Of a stretch of DNA of 64,000 nt, positions 1 to 8,090 are shown one piece after another. Positions within the stretch are counted from its first letter, which is position 1. Every line of letters begins with the position of its first letter. The notes under the pieces were generated by a model that did not search any database, was not told where the DNA came from, and saw nothing but the letters and a program-made list of their open reading frames with translations. A program made the translations under genes and the position numbers. The stretch covers positions 1,798,001 to 1,862,000 of the forward strand of contig NZ_AP022671.1 in the NCBI RefSeq assembly GCF_011405515.1, in the 5' to 3' direction. The stretch comes from Nitrospira sp. KM1. GTDB taxonomy: Bacteria; Nitrospirota; Nitrospiria; Nitrospirales; Nitrospiraceae.

Positions 1-651
1 TCGAATGGCACGTTGATCCTGAATTACTTTCTGCGTCACGACGCCAACTGACTGAGGGATCTGAATGAATGGAGTATCGGTCCTCGTGGCTGTGCTGGAT
101 TCTTCCGCCACGTACGACCTGGTGTCGTCGTCTCGGCTCACAGTATCCTTCACCACGACCTCTGGAACCTTGACTGGCTTCTGAGCATTTTGGCCAGTGG
201 TCCCATTCTCTACTGCTGCTCCGGTCGCTGCTCCAGCGGCTCCTCCCCCAATCACACCAGGCGCAACGACACCGGTGTTCCCATCAGACTTAACGATCAT
301 CACCGTTCGGGGATTTGTGAATTTATACGTTAAACCTGTATGCGCCAGGAGGAGTTCCAGGGCATCCTTCGTCGCATGAGTGCCTGATACCCCCTGTGTC
401 TCTACCCCTTCTGTCAACTTCGAATCGACTAGCATTTCTAATTGCGTCACTTCTGAAAATTGCAAAAGGGCTGAGGAGAGGGATTGCGGAGGGATGTTGA
501 ATGATCGTTCCGCTTGCGCAGATGCTAAAGATTCACGAGGTTGGGCGAGTGAATGGGGCGGGACAACCGCCACAACTGCAATGGTTGCGGTTAAGCATGC
601 AACAAGTAACGAGCATTGAATAGCCCATGGCATTCCAGTGGGTCCGCCCAT
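1..651 (-). CDS. TonB-dependent siderophore-type receptor, N-terminal part (cut by window edge)
   Basis: The frame is open from an ATG at 651 to the left edge, so only about 217 residues are seen. A hydrophobic signal sequence (about residues 8-35) is followed by an STN-type domain (about 45-110, with FNIPPQSLSSALLQFSEVT near its start), the periplasmic signalling domain of FecA-class receptors. A Gly/Ala-rich linker leads into the beginning of the plug, including TPFIQIPQSVGVVTQ. Family knowledge: such receptors import ferric chelates and signal through FecR to a FecI sigma factor. The FecR- and FecI-like genes lie directly upstream on the same strand, which supports that circuit. A ribosome-site-like AAAAAGG precedes the start. 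The substrate cannot be told because the barrel is missing. Confidence 0.9.
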   Translation of the reverse strand, partial: MGGPTGMPWAIQCSLLVACLTATIAVVAVVPPHSLAQPRESLASAQAERSFNIPPQSLSSALLQFSEVTQLEMLVDSKLTEGVETQGVSGTHATKDALELLLAHTGLTYKFTNPRTVMIVKSDGNTGVVAPGVIGGGAAGAATGAAVENGTTGQNAQKPVKVPEVVVKDTVSRDDDTRSYVAEESSTATRTDTPFIQIPQSVGVVTQKVIQDQRAIR

Positions 652-764
652 CCTTTTTCCCTCCCAATGAGAGTTCTTCTCAATCTCAATTACACAACGC
701 AGAAAAAGAGGGAGACACCCACTCAGAGGGAAAATATATTTTGCCGATCGAATAGGGCTACGGA

Positions 765-1736
765 CTAAGGTGGGGAGAACAAAAGAACGAGCCGATCAGT
801 GATGCGTATAAGTTTCACATGAAGACCTGATTCAATCGTGTTCAATGCCTCATCTATGCGAGTCGTGTCAAATACACCCGTAATAGTCTCCTCGGAAAGC
901 TTGTTATCCATTGGAATGATGAAACCCTGACGATACCTGCTCATTTCGGCAAGCACTTCGGTGAGCGGTTGATGCTCAAAGATCAAACGGTGACGTCTCC
1001 ATGCGAGGTCTCGCTGCTCATTGTAGGGTTCAACCGCGCTAATCTTTCCATCATCCCCCATTCGCACGCGGTTGCCTTGAGAAAGCTCTCGTGAATTGCT
1101 CTGTCCTGCCGAGGTGACTTGTACGGAATGCTCCGAGACGGATATCGTCGTCTGGTGAGCATCGACCCGCACATTAAATGCCGTCCCCAGCGCTTGAATT
1201 GTGCCCTGGCCAACAATCACTTGGAATGGTCTCTGTGGATCAGGTGCTACCGCAAAGAATGCTTCCCCGGCAAGAAGAGTGATTTGACGCTTTTCAGGTG
1301 TCAATGCGATTTTGATAGCACTGTTCGTATTGAGTTCTACCGTTGAGCCGTCGGTCAAGGAGACGGCGCGGGTTTCTCCTGTGCGGGAAGCGTAATCGGC
1401 TCCCCAGTGCAGCGCGTCAGACAAATACCAGGCTCCCAATATCAATCCGCAAACCGCTGCCACCATGGCTAGGCCGGTTGGCCATCGCGACGACAGGTTT
1501 CTGTGATGTTTGAGTGCAATCAGTTGCTGAAGTTGTCGATGGTTAAGGCGGTCCATCGAACTGGTGAAGGCCTCAACCTCCCGAAGCGATTGCCTATTTT
1601 GAGCGGAGTGCTCCGTCCAGTCCTGCATGTCTCGCTGGTCTTTTGGCCCAAACGAACTGCCGTGAGACTGAATATGCCACTTAATGGCTTCTGCCGTTGA
1701 TTTCTGGAGCATCGCTTTATCTGAGGACTTTGGCAT
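765..1736 (-). CDS. fecR: FecR-family anti-sigma / sigma regulator
   Basis: A protein of about 323 residues with the FecR architecture: an N-terminal cytoplasmic DUF4880-like region (AIKWHIQSHGS to about residue 60), one membrane segment around residues 88-108, a periplasmic FecR domain (GETRAVSLTDGSTVELNTNS and LGTAFNVRV), and a C-terminal DUF4974/STN-like part (EHQPLTEVLAEMSRY). In this family the protein holds the sigma factor and relays the state of the outer-membrane receptor. It sits between the FecI-like gene and the receptor gene, all on the minus strand. I chose the ATG at 1736; the frame also opens at a TTG at 1751. Nothing essential appears to be missing. Confidence 0.92.
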   Translation of the reverse strand: MPKSSDKAMLQKSTAEAIKWHIQSHGSSFGPKDQRDMQDWTEHSAQNRQSLREVEAFTSSMDRLNHRQLQQLIALKHHRNLSSRWPTGLAMVAAVCGLILGAWYLSDALHWGADYASRTGETRAVSLTDGSTVELNTNSAIKIALTPEKRQITLLAGEAFFAVAPDPQRPFQVIVGQGTIQALGTAFNVRVDAHQTTISVSEHSVQVTSAGQSNSRELSQGNRVRMGDDGKISAVEPYNEQRDLAWRRHRLIFEHQPLTEVLAEMSRYRQGFIIPMDNKLSEETITGVFDTTRIDEALNTIESGLHVKLIRITDRLVLLFSPP

Positions 1737-1905
1737 GGTCGTGAGTCTCAATGGTTCGTCATCTATGGATTAGACCTAGTGTGGCGTCCCACAAATTTCG
1801 TTCATAACCCGTTCGCCTTGAACCCGTCGAAGCGCATGCAGTTTCAATGACTTCCGTTCATGATTCAACAAGCTCACCACAAAGGAATTTCTGGGACAGC
1901 ACACT

Positions 1906-2109
1906 AGCAGGATGTTGAAAAAGTCCTCCGGCTGCGTTCTCGCATCGTTCAGAGGCTCAGCGTACGGCAGAGAGTACGATTCGCCTCTTCGCTCGCTGCG
2001 GCCTTGCCGGAAGGCCTTTTTGAACACCCTGTGAGCTCTTCCGACCCGATCAGCGATCATGCCAGCTCTGTGTTTTCTGGGGTCCAAAACAGTTTTTCAA
2101 CAGCCTGCT
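1906..2109. repeat. MITE-like repeat, short copy (204 bp)
   Basis: The ends form an imperfect inverted repeat: the left end AGCAGGATGTTGAAAAA matches the reverse complement of the right end (AGCAGGCTGTTGAAAAA) with one mismatch. The right-hand block of about 100 bp, from CTGCGGCCTTGCC through GCCTTTTTGAAC to the end, recurs nearly base for base at 15060-15160, and AGAGGCTCAGC near the left is also shared with that copy. No transposase frame is present, so this looks like a non-autonomous element or a dispersed intergenic repeat. It lies between the FecI- and FecR-like genes. The rest of the 1737-2141 gap shows no gene. No convincing target-site duplication was seen. Confidence 0.85.
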
Positions 2110-2141
2110 GGGCGATTCCCTTTCCATCCATCTCACATCCT

Positions 2142-2654
2142 TCAGATATCACCGCCAGCCTTATCAACTCGATCCTTGCAAAACGCTATTGCCTTGATCA
2201 TTTGCTTCATCACGGTACTTTCCGAAACGCCCAGTTCCACCGCAATCTCACTGTACGTTTTATGTTCGAACTTATTCATGATGAAGACGGCACGCCGCTT
2301 TGGCGGAAGATCAGCAACGGCAGCTAATAACGCCTCGTATTGCTGCCTGCTGAAAATCTCAGTTTCGGCAGACGGTGCGTCATCCGGAATGTCGATCGTC
2401 AGACCGTTTTCGACTAGATGGGCGGCTTCTTTTGAGGAGCGGCGATAATGGTCTGTGACAAGGTTGGCAGCGATCCGGAAGAGGAGCGCACGCGGGTTCT
2501 CGACTGTTCGCTTTGGATCCAGCTTGACGATTCGCAGCCAGGTCTCTTGGAATACATCTGCTGCCGTCGCTGCACAGCCAATCTTTCTTAACAGGAAGCG
2601 CTCTAAGTCTTGGGAGTGGGGCTGAAAAAGTTGCAGGAAATCGCTAGGTGCCAC
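2142..2654 (-). CDS. fecI: ECF RNA polymerase sigma factor, FecI-like
   Basis: 170 residues, the normal length for a minimal ECF sigma factor. Region 2 is visible near residues 10-75 (CAATAADVFQETWLRIVKL, then RALLFRIAANLVTDHYRR). Region 4 is near 110-165 (LPPKRRAVFIMNKFEHKTYS followed by IAVELGVSESTVMKQMIKA, the helix-turn-helix). It starts with GTG. The next genes downstream on the same strand are FecR-like and a TonB-dependent receptor with an STN domain, the standard surface-signalling arrangement, so it probably drives transcription of that receptor. A 204-bp repeat separates it from the FecR-like gene, which is unusual because these two genes are normally close together. Confidence 0.93.
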   Translation of the reverse strand: MAPSDFLQLFQPHSQDLERFLLRKIGCAATAADVFQETWLRIVKLDPKRTVENPRALLFRIAANLVTDHYRRSSKEAAHLVENGLTIDIPDDAPSAETEIFSRQQYEALLAAVADLPPKRRAVFIMNKFEHKTYSEIAVELGVSESTVMKQMIKAIAFCKDRVDKAGGDI

Positions 2655-2931
2655 TGCAAGAGTCCTATGAATGCCGCAGTTTGGCCGGGACTATGGCATG
2701 GAGATCGTGACCCTAGCAATAGCCGCCCGCCAGATACCTCGCACGATCTATAAACTTCAGTCCATTAGGGGCAGGAAGGCGCCCCGCACGATGGGGATGC
2801 TCGACAGCGGCGTTGGCGCACCAAACCCTTGCGAGATTGATTGGACTTTCACGTACCACGGCATCTCACGCTTTCAACACTCCTGGTCTGTCATTCAATG
2901 AGAGCCGATGAAATTAGGACGCGCGCGGTGA

Positions 2932-3240
2932 GCGGAACTCTTATTACGATGGCATATGCAGCGACATATCGAAAATATTGGGAATACGTTCTTCGTAGAC
3001 GTGTCGGTCTCGTCCCTCGATGAGCCTCGGTTCAAGCGGGAGCTGAAGGCACGGCTTGCGAATATGAGAGGGCTCCTGGAACGGCACATCTCCTCAGCCC
3101 GCCGCCTACTCAGAGTCCTTCTTGACCAGCCGCTACGGTTCGAAACTGCACAGGTTGGAGACAAGAGGAAGTACCGGATCGTAGGGACCGGCAGCTACCT
3201 ACCGCTTCTCGAAAATGGTGGTGAATCTTTGCTCCCCAGT
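2932..3240 (+). pseudogene. Remnant of a large serine recombinase (C-terminal part)
   Basis: After an in-frame stop at 2929-2931 the frame encodes about 100 residues resembling the C-terminal tail of large serine recombinases: a charged helical region (FKRELKARLANMRGLLERH) followed by ARRLLRVLLDQPLRF and the short beta segment KRKYRIVGTGSYLPLL. The catalytic resolvase domain and the zinc-ribbon/recombinase region are absent upstream, so it is a fragment. The frame continues into the complement of the tRNA-Glu gene, so the last residues of the apparent protein (WCPQRDSNPC...) are tRNA read backwards, not protein. It lies within about 10 bp of the tRNA 3' end, which fits a decayed integration event. 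The family call rests on pattern recognition and is not proven. Confidence 0.6.
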
Positions 3241-3246
3241 GCGTGG

Positions 3247-3321
3247 TGTCCCCAACGGGATTCGAACCCGTGTTGCCGGCTTGAAAGGCCGGCGTCCTAG
3301 GCCAGGCTAGACGATGGGGAC
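3247..3321 (-). tRNA. tRNA-Glu (anticodon UUC)
   Basis: The minus strand folds as a full cloverleaf: a 7-bp acceptor stem GUCCCCA/UGGGGAC with discriminator A, an anticodon stem GCCGGC/GCCGGC around the loop CUUUCAA (anticodon UUC), and a T arm with GGGUUCGAAUCCC. About 75 nt including the discriminator base; CCA is not encoded. Its 3' end faces the recombinase remnant at 2932-3240. Confidence 0.97.
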
Positions 3322-3456
3322 GAGAGGAGGCTAGTGCAGATCGCTTTGAGACTTACCACATTTCTCACTCTGGTGTCACTAGACGGCGGCGGCCAGTCGC
3401 GTTTTGAGCTCACATGGAGTAGGATACGGCCCTTCCCACGCAGAAGGAGAGGAGCT

Positions 3457-3960
3457 ATGGGGGCAACGGTAAGCTCTATATGGACCGGGTCCGGGTCGTG
3501 GCGTCTGCTCCTATTGTTCTGCGGCACTCTATCCTTCACTTCTTGCGCACATGACACGTATCAAGATCGTACCGATCTTGTGAAAGATCATTCCGAAGCG
3601 TTTTACACCTATCTCAAGGCCAACCGGGTTGAGGCCGCCATTCGCGAGAATGAACAGATTGAAGCGATGGCGAGCCAGATGGGAGAGACGGTCAAGAAGC
3701 GCGCTGCGCAGCGGAACTCCAACGAAGCCACCCGGGAATTTGCGATGATGAAAACGGCTAACGAAGCCGCAGCGTCAAACTGGCTGGCGCTCGGACAGTA
3801 TTTCGCAATCAAGAAGCAGTATCCGCAAGCACGCGCGACATATCAACGAGTGATCGACACCTACACCAATCCCACCGATCAGCAGGTCCGTGAACAGGCG
3901 GCACGCGCCCTCAAGGACCTCGAGATCCTTGAGCCAACCCCCGCGTCGACAAATCCGTGA
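3457..3960 (+). CDS. TPR-like lipoprotein of unknown function
   Basis: I chose the ATG at 3457 because GGAGAGGAG precedes it and a lipoprotein signal follows (hydrophobic run from residue 16, lipobox FTSC with Cys30). An upstream in-frame start would place about 40 arginine-rich residues in front of the signal peptide. The mature protein is helical. Near residues 110-145 it has a tetratricopeptide-like pair (WLALGQYFAIKKQYPQARAT), and it ends in a Pro/Thr tail. It probably sits on the periplasmic face of a membrane as a protein-interaction factor. The stop overlaps the start of the next lipoprotein gene by 4 bp, so the two are likely translated together. No specific function is recognised. 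Confidence 0.8.
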   Translation: MGATVSSIWTGSGSWRLLLLFCGTLSFTSCAHDTYQDRTDLVKDHSEAFYTYLKANRVEAAIRENEQIEAMASQMGETVKKRAAQRNSNEATREFAMMKTANEAAASNWLALGQYFAIKKQYPQARATYQRVIDTYTNPTDQQVREQAARALKDLEILEPTPASTNP

Positions 3961-4499
3961 ACAACCGTTCCATCGGCGCTCGGGTGATTTCGCTTCCTCT
4001 TTGTGTCTCTGTCTTCTTGTGTCTTGGATGCGTACATTACATTCATGTCTCCCCAAGTCCTTCCGTGCAGGCTGTGCAAACGATTCCGTCCTCCGTCCGG
4101 ATTCAAATCCCGTTTCTCGCCATCGAAGGTGCCGACCACATGCCGGGCATTCCCGCCTTCGAATGGCCGAAGAAGGACCTGCATGCGGCGATCATCGACT
4201 ACGTCGAAAAGCGCCGCACGTTTGTGTCGGTGGGGAACGATGGAGCACTCACGCTTTCCATCAAGTCATGGCTCATGATGAGGTCAAGGACTGAATATCG
4301 ATACACGGTTCGATTGGAATCGGATCTCGGTCCCACAGGCAAACCGCCGATTACGTCGTATGTTGCGGAAGCCGAGGAAAAGGGATCGATCGTCCGATGG
4401 GTCACGGCCTCTGATCGGAATCCGATCGAACGGGCCGTGCAGGCGACGCTGGACGATCTTCTGGCACAAATCGAAGCTGATGCCGAATTATTCCGGTAG
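3957..4499 (+). CDS. Putative lipoprotein, unknown function
   Basis: 180 residues starting at a GTG that overlaps the previous stop (GTGA), a coupled arrangement. A hydrophobic segment (residues 11-24) ends in LCLGC, a lipobox-like site although the -3 position is Cys. The mature part has alternating beta and helical stretches (SVRIQIPFLAIEGADHMPGI; ALTLSIKSWLMMRSRTEYRY; a C-terminal helix ending QIEADAELF), suggesting a small envelope domain. It resembles the small outer-membrane lipoprotein pairs common in this window. I do not recognise the family. Confidence 0.72.
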   Translation: MNNRSIGARVISLPLCVSVFLCLGCVHYIHVSPSPSVQAVQTIPSSVRIQIPFLAIEGADHMPGIPAFEWPKKDLHAAIIDYVEKRRTFVSVGNDGALTLSIKSWLMMRSRTEYRYTVRLESDLGPTGKPPITSYVAEAEEKGSIVRWVTASDRNPIERAVQATLDDLLAQIEADAELFR

Positions 4500-4532
4500 G
4501 ATCGTTCTGAGCAATACGTTCGAGCGTGACGG

Positions 4533-4784
4533 CTATCGACCCCGGCGTGAACGGCAAAACCAGAGCCCGGCCATGGCTCCGACCGCCATACCCGCGATGA
4601 AGAGACTTCCGGCCAGCCAGGGAAAGACCGGTTCCCAATCGCGTCTGGCACGACTTCGGAGTTCCCGATTGAGATTGGGGACGTGAGACTCGCCCCCAAG
4701 CCATTCGTCTTGAGGATGTTTGCGCGGGAACTGGGGCAACATCGTCATCGCTGGACGTACCTTCGATGTTTGTTCAGCCATCAT
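4533..4784 (-). CDS. Small protein with one C-terminal membrane helix
   Basis: 83 residues. A polar, basic N-terminal half is followed by a single hydrophobic helix (FPWLAGSLFIAGMAVGAMAG) and a basic end (RSRRGR), giving a tail-anchored or single-pass layout. There is no clear ribosome site at 4784; internal ATGs at codons 2, 13 and 15 could serve instead. It lies about 44 bp downstream of the MarR-type gene on the same strand and could be co-transcribed. No family recognised. Confidence 0.5.
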   Translation of the reverse strand: MMAEQTSKVRPAMTMLPQFPRKHPQDEWLGGESHVPNLNRELRSRARRDWEPVFPWLAGSLFIAGMAVGAMAGLWFCRSRRGR

Positions 4785-4828
4785 ACTACATCACACTCAG
4801 ATTACTTTAGGAAAGGTGTGTACCTGAA

Positions 4829-5536
4829 TTATCCGATGGCCGATCGTCCGCCTGTGAAAACGAGCCAGGCATCCCTCGCCTGCTCTCTCGCCGCCGGTTC
4901 GAACTCCCGGCAATCCAATCGCAGGGCAGGATCTCCAAATGGAGCGTTGACATACTCACAATGATGAGGTTGATCGGCGTCCTCATAGCGGTGTGGCTGG
5001 AAAAAACGGCAGGAGACACACATCCTCGCGACGGATATTTCGCCTCGTTCCTGCAACGTTCGGATGACTTTGACGAGCGTTTTGAGAAGCATGCTCTGTT
5101 CCGCCTGCTCCAGCATGCTGATCGCCGACACGAGATGATCGGGCTTCTCAGCGGTCGCGCCGCAAGCTTTTAAACCACGCGCTGTGAGTTCCACGGTAAC
5201 GACACGACCATCTCTCGCCGTTCGGCGACGGCGCACCAGACGTTTCCGTTCCAAGGTCGCGACCGCCTCGGAGGCTGTCGGCATTCTGACCACTAGTTCA
5301 TTTGCAATCACCGACACCTGGGCCATTTGACCCTGTTTTGATCGTAAAAGTGACAGTATTTGCCGTTGTAACGGCCCTAGTCCGGCCCGCCCTTCACGTC
5401 TCCAACTCCGGCTCTTCATGGCCAGGCTGAGTTTCTCGAAACCCGACGCAAGTTGCTCAACTGCTGTGGCAATTTCCTTGTCTCGCGCATCGCCCGATGA
5501 CCGCGTGGGCTGTCCAATGACCCGCAAATCCGACAT
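4829..5536 (-). CDS. MarR-family regulator with a C-terminal four-cysteine module
   Basis: 235 residues. The centre carries a winged helix-turn-helix of MarR type (VSVIANELVVRMPTASEAVA, then the wing RRRRTARDGRVVTVELTARG), about residues 55-130. After a helical dimer region, the last 60 residues contain four cysteines spaced C-x2-C-x16-C-x15-C (MCVSCRFF, HHCEY, LDCREFEPA), which is not part of the ordinary MarR fold and suggests a metal or iron-sulphur site. The start at 5536 has GGAGG upstream. A perfect palindrome, AAATAC-ct-GTATTT on the gene strand, overlaps the promoter, so autoregulation is likely. Longer than classic MarR proteins (about 140-160 residues). Confidence 0.85.
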   Translation of the reverse strand: MSDLRVIGQPTRSSGDARDKEIATAVEQLASGFEKLSLAMKSRSWRREGRAGLGPLQRQILSLLRSKQGQMAQVSVIANELVVRMPTASEAVATLERKRLVRRRRTARDGRVVTVELTARGLKACGATAEKPDHLVSAISMLEQAEQSMLLKTLVKVIRTLQERGEISVARMCVSCRFFQPHRYEDADQPHHCEYVNAPFGDPALRLDCREFEPAAREQARDAWLVFTGGRSAIG

Positions 5537-5551
5537 GGGGTCCTCCAGAAA

Positions 5552-5597
5552 AAATACAGGTATTTGCAGTGTAGTGCGGGTTCGAAGGCTACGTCAA
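5552..5597 (-). promoter_or_regulatory. Promoter and palindromic operator of the MarR-type gene
   Basis: On the minus strand there is TTGACG (5592-5597), 18 bp, then TACACT (5568-5573), a sigma70-like pair. Immediately downstream lies the perfect 14-bp palindrome AAATACCTGTATTT (5552-5565), between the -10 element and the GGAGG ribosome site. That is where a self-repressing MarR protein would be expected to bind. The rest of the gap (about 5600-5892) shows no gene. Binding is inferred. Confidence 0.6.
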
Positions 5598-5892
5598 GTT
5601 TTGGCAACGGAAAGAGAGGGAAAATATGGAACCAACACGAGGGATCTTGCAAGCTGATCGGAAGTATTGTGCGGGACTCTCAAATACCAGAACGAACCGT
5701 CACTGCTCTCTCGTTCTAATCGGAGGCTCCATCAGGAGACGCATCCTGTTCTTCTGAAAATCTGGACCATCCTGATCGGTCAGTGGCCCGCACAACCAGC
5801 GAATGGTACCCGTTATGCGGGATAACCCACTGATATGCCGGAAGATCCATGAGTCTCTGGCAAACGGCGGAAAGAATGTGGAGACCACCTGG

Positions 5893-6267
5893 TCACTCGC
5901 ATCCCACCCGGTGGCCCTCTTGGATGATGCCTTCCTTATCGGCGATGAAATGGAGCTGGCAATTGAGATTCCCGCCGTAGAGAGGAAGGATATCGTAGTA
6001 ATCCGCCTGTCCGGGCATGCGATCGATACCAAAATCCCAGACCATTTCGGTCCGTCCATCTTCTAATTCGTGGGGGTGAAGGTTGGGAGGACCCAGCTCG
6101 ATATAGAGATCCGGCGTCTTGCCGCCGATCCACCGTTTGATGACATCATCCCAGGTCTGATACGGACCCGCGACATCACGCTTGGATGTATCGGCCGCGC
6201 ACCCGGCCATCGTCACGAACAGACAGCAGCCCATCACGGTCACGGCCATCCTTGTCAACTTGCCCAT
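5893..6267 (-). CDS. Small SmpA/OmlA-like lipoprotein
   Basis: 124 residues from the ATG at 6267, preceded by AAGGGAGAG. The signal peptide ends at the lipobox MAGC (Cys23). The mature region has the 'threshold and slope' pattern of small outer-membrane lipoproteins: a helix (WDDVIKRWIGG), the turn LGPP, then strands with a W-containing segment (TEMVWDFGID) and a paired-cysteine end (LNCQLHFI ... HRVGCE). It is the last gene of the mla-type cluster, 102 bp after the auxiliary lipoprotein gene, so it may help that transporter; this is inferred from position. The frame extends further upstream, but the extra residues lack signal-peptide character. Confidence 0.75.
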   Translation of the reverse strand: MGKLTRMAVTVMGCCLFVTMAGCAADTSKRDVAGPYQTWDDVIKRWIGGKTPDLYIELGPPNLHPHELEDGRTEMVWDFGIDRMPGQADYYDILPLYGGNLNCQLHFIADKEGIIQEGHRVGCE

Positions 6268-6369
6268 AGCTCTCCCTTCAGACGATTTGCGTCGAGCATC
6301 CGGCAGCTGTGGCTCGTCCGCGAGTGGATCACATCGATCGATGACGCGTACGTATTGCGTCGCAACCAT

Positions 6370-7008
6370 TCACCGGCTCGAAGAGGATGAGGCCGTCAGA
6401 TCCACTCCCGCCAGGTCGCGGTCAAAATCCATCAGCACCTGGCGAACGGCCTGCGTCAGTCCGTCCGCCAATGCCTCCGGAGATGCCGCAGGCATCGGAA
6501 CCTCTTTGCGATAAATGCGCCGAAATACGATGCCCCGGTCATGGAGGCCATCAAGGAGATGCAGTTCAATCCCGAACACCGCTTTCGGTGAACCCCCGAT
6601 GCGGTAGTCACCATAAAACTCCACCACGCTCCCGTCCAGCAGATGCGTTGGTTCAACATGATTGGACCCGACAAGCACATAGTGGAACCGCCCGCTCGCG
6701 GAGAGCCAGTCATGGAACTGCTCCGTCAGTAATGCGCCCGGAGGGACGAACCATTCGTCGTAGAAATCATTTTCGTATTGGAGTTCCGACACGCGATACA
6801 CCATCGCTCTGCCGGCGAACAGCGGCGATATACGAAATTTCCCGATTTTGAGCACGACTCCGGTGTCCGCTCCGACGCCGCGCGCTTCCGAAGTGACCTG
6901 CAAGACGAACGACTTCTTCTCCACGTAGGTCTTGCTGAGATTCACGCACGCGCCCAGCGTGATACAGAGGAGAAGACACACACCGGCCGCATGGCGTCGG
7001 ATGGTCAT
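6370..7008 (-). CDS. ABC-type transport auxiliary lipoprotein (PqiC-like)
   Basis: 212 residues with a lipoprotein signal (CITLGAC, Cys21). The body matches the ABC_trans_aux/PqiC pattern: KSFVLQV early, then VVLKIGKFRISPLFAGRAMV (family feature: 'fRvaPpFdgr.lvYR'), a conserved WFVPPGALLTEQFHDWL, and a late strand-helix unit. Proteins of this family dock at the outer membrane and work with MCE proteins in lipid transport. Its start overlaps the stop of the MCE gene (ATGA), showing translational coupling. A run of serines closes the protein. Confidence 0.88.
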   Translation of the reverse strand: MTIRRHAAGVCLLLCITLGACVNLSKTYVEKKSFVLQVTSEARGVGADTGVVLKIGKFRISPLFAGRAMVYRVSELQYENDFYDEWFVPPGALLTEQFHDWLSASGRFHYVLVGSNHVEPTHLLDGSVVEFYGDYRIGGSPKAVFGIELHLLDGLHDRGIVFRRIYRKEVPMPAASPEALADGLTQAVRQVLMDFDRDLAGVDLTASSSSSR

Positions 7009-8042
7009 CGCTTCACCGAATGGGTCTTGGGCGGGGCTTCGCCGAACAACACTTGCGAAGGATATTGCTCGACGCTTTTCGTCAGATATTTCAATTCATC
7101 AGAGACCGACCGTAAACTGTCGAGGAGGTCATCGACGGATTCACCTTTCGACATGATGAAACTGTCCACCCCGCGCATGCTCTTTCTGAGACGAACCATC
7201 ACGTCCGGCAGCTGCGCCATGGCTTGCCGGACGTCTTTGGTCGTATGGCTAAGATCTGCGGACGCCTTCCGGAAATCCTGCATGGCCGCTGCGGAGTCCG
7301 TGAGCGCTTGCCTGAGGTGGGGATTGTCGAGCACGTGGCGAGTCTCCTGCACCGCTCCACGCAATTCTCCAATTAAGTGCTTCGCCTCCGTAATGATCTG
7401 GTCGGACTCGATATGCTTGACCAATTGCGTCACGGACGTGATCATGACATCCAGGTCCGATACAATTTTATCAAGCTCGATCTTCTCGAACTGTCTTGTG
7501 ATCGAACGGAGGTCGGCACCCAGCTCCGAGATCGTGCTGGGAGCCGAGGGAATATACGGAGTGTTCGGCTTCCAGGCAAGTGTCATCGGGGGGTAGCGTT
7601 CGGGATCGAGAAATTCCGATTCGATGTACAGCACCCCGGTGATCCCTTGCGATCCCAATCGGAAGCGGAATCCCGCATCCACCGCCATCGCCATCAGTTT
7701 GTCCTCTTCGATCTCCGGAAAATACGCCGCGATGCTGGGGCGGATCGACATCCGCACGATCACGAGGCCCTTGGTCGGAAACATCCCCCCGGACATATCG
7801 AGAGGAATTCGATATTCCTCCCTCGCCAGCTTGATCGCCTCCACACGTCCGACATGCACGCCCCGCAGCCGCACCGGGGCGCCGACTTCGAGCCCCTGGA
7901 CGGATTCGGAGAAATAGGTCTCGACCAGAATCTTTTTCTCAAACCACTTGCCGGCGCCGAGGATGATCACGGCGGCAAGTGCCAGACTCATCGCACCGGT
8001 GACGAATAATCCGATTTTGAAGAAATGAGCTTTTTGTTTCAT
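7005..8042 (-). CDS. mlaD: MCE-domain substrate-binding protein (MlaD/PqiB type)
   Basis: 345 residues. One N-terminal membrane helix (FKIGLFVTGAMSLALAAVII) anchors a single MCE domain (about residues 38-150: FSESVQGLEVGAPVRLRGV, and LGSQGITGVLYIESEFLDP). A long amphipathic helical region follows (about 180-330) and ends in YPSQVLFGEAPP, a typical closing motif of these proteins. In the family, MCE domains form hexameric rings that shuttle phospholipids across the periplasm. The gene follows the ATPase by 48 bp and overlaps the auxiliary lipoprotein gene. It is longer than E. coli MlaD (about 183 residues) because of the helical tail, as in single-MCE proteins of other phyla. Confidence 0.92.
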   Translation of the reverse strand: MKQKAHFFKIGLFVTGAMSLALAAVIILGAGKWFEKKILVETYFSESVQGLEVGAPVRLRGVHVGRVEAIKLAREEYRIPLDMSGGMFPTKGLVIVRMSIRPSIAAYFPEIEEDKLMAMAVDAGFRFRLGSQGITGVLYIESEFLDPERYPPMTLAWKPNTPYIPSAPSTISELGADLRSITRQFEKIELDKIVSDLDVMITSVTQLVKHIESDQIITEAKHLIGELRGAVQETRHVLDNPHLRQALTDSAAAMQDFRKASADLSHTTKDVRQAMAQLPDVMVRLRKSMRGVDSFIMSKGESVDDLLDSLRSVSDELKYLTKSVEQYPSQVLFGEAPPKTHSVKR

Positions 8043-8090
8043 CGAGAGAACGCGCGGTACGCCTCCTGATCGTCCGTCATCTCGACCGGC

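Noticed and set aside
1776-2448. Short frames overlapping the 204-bp repeat and the sigma factor gene
   Set aside because: They span repeat sequence or run antisense to the sigma factor, without start signals.
3241-3300. Protein tail reading WCPQRDSNPC at the end of the recombinase-like frame
   Set aside because: This is the complement of the tRNA-Glu gene read as protein, a known false-coding pattern.
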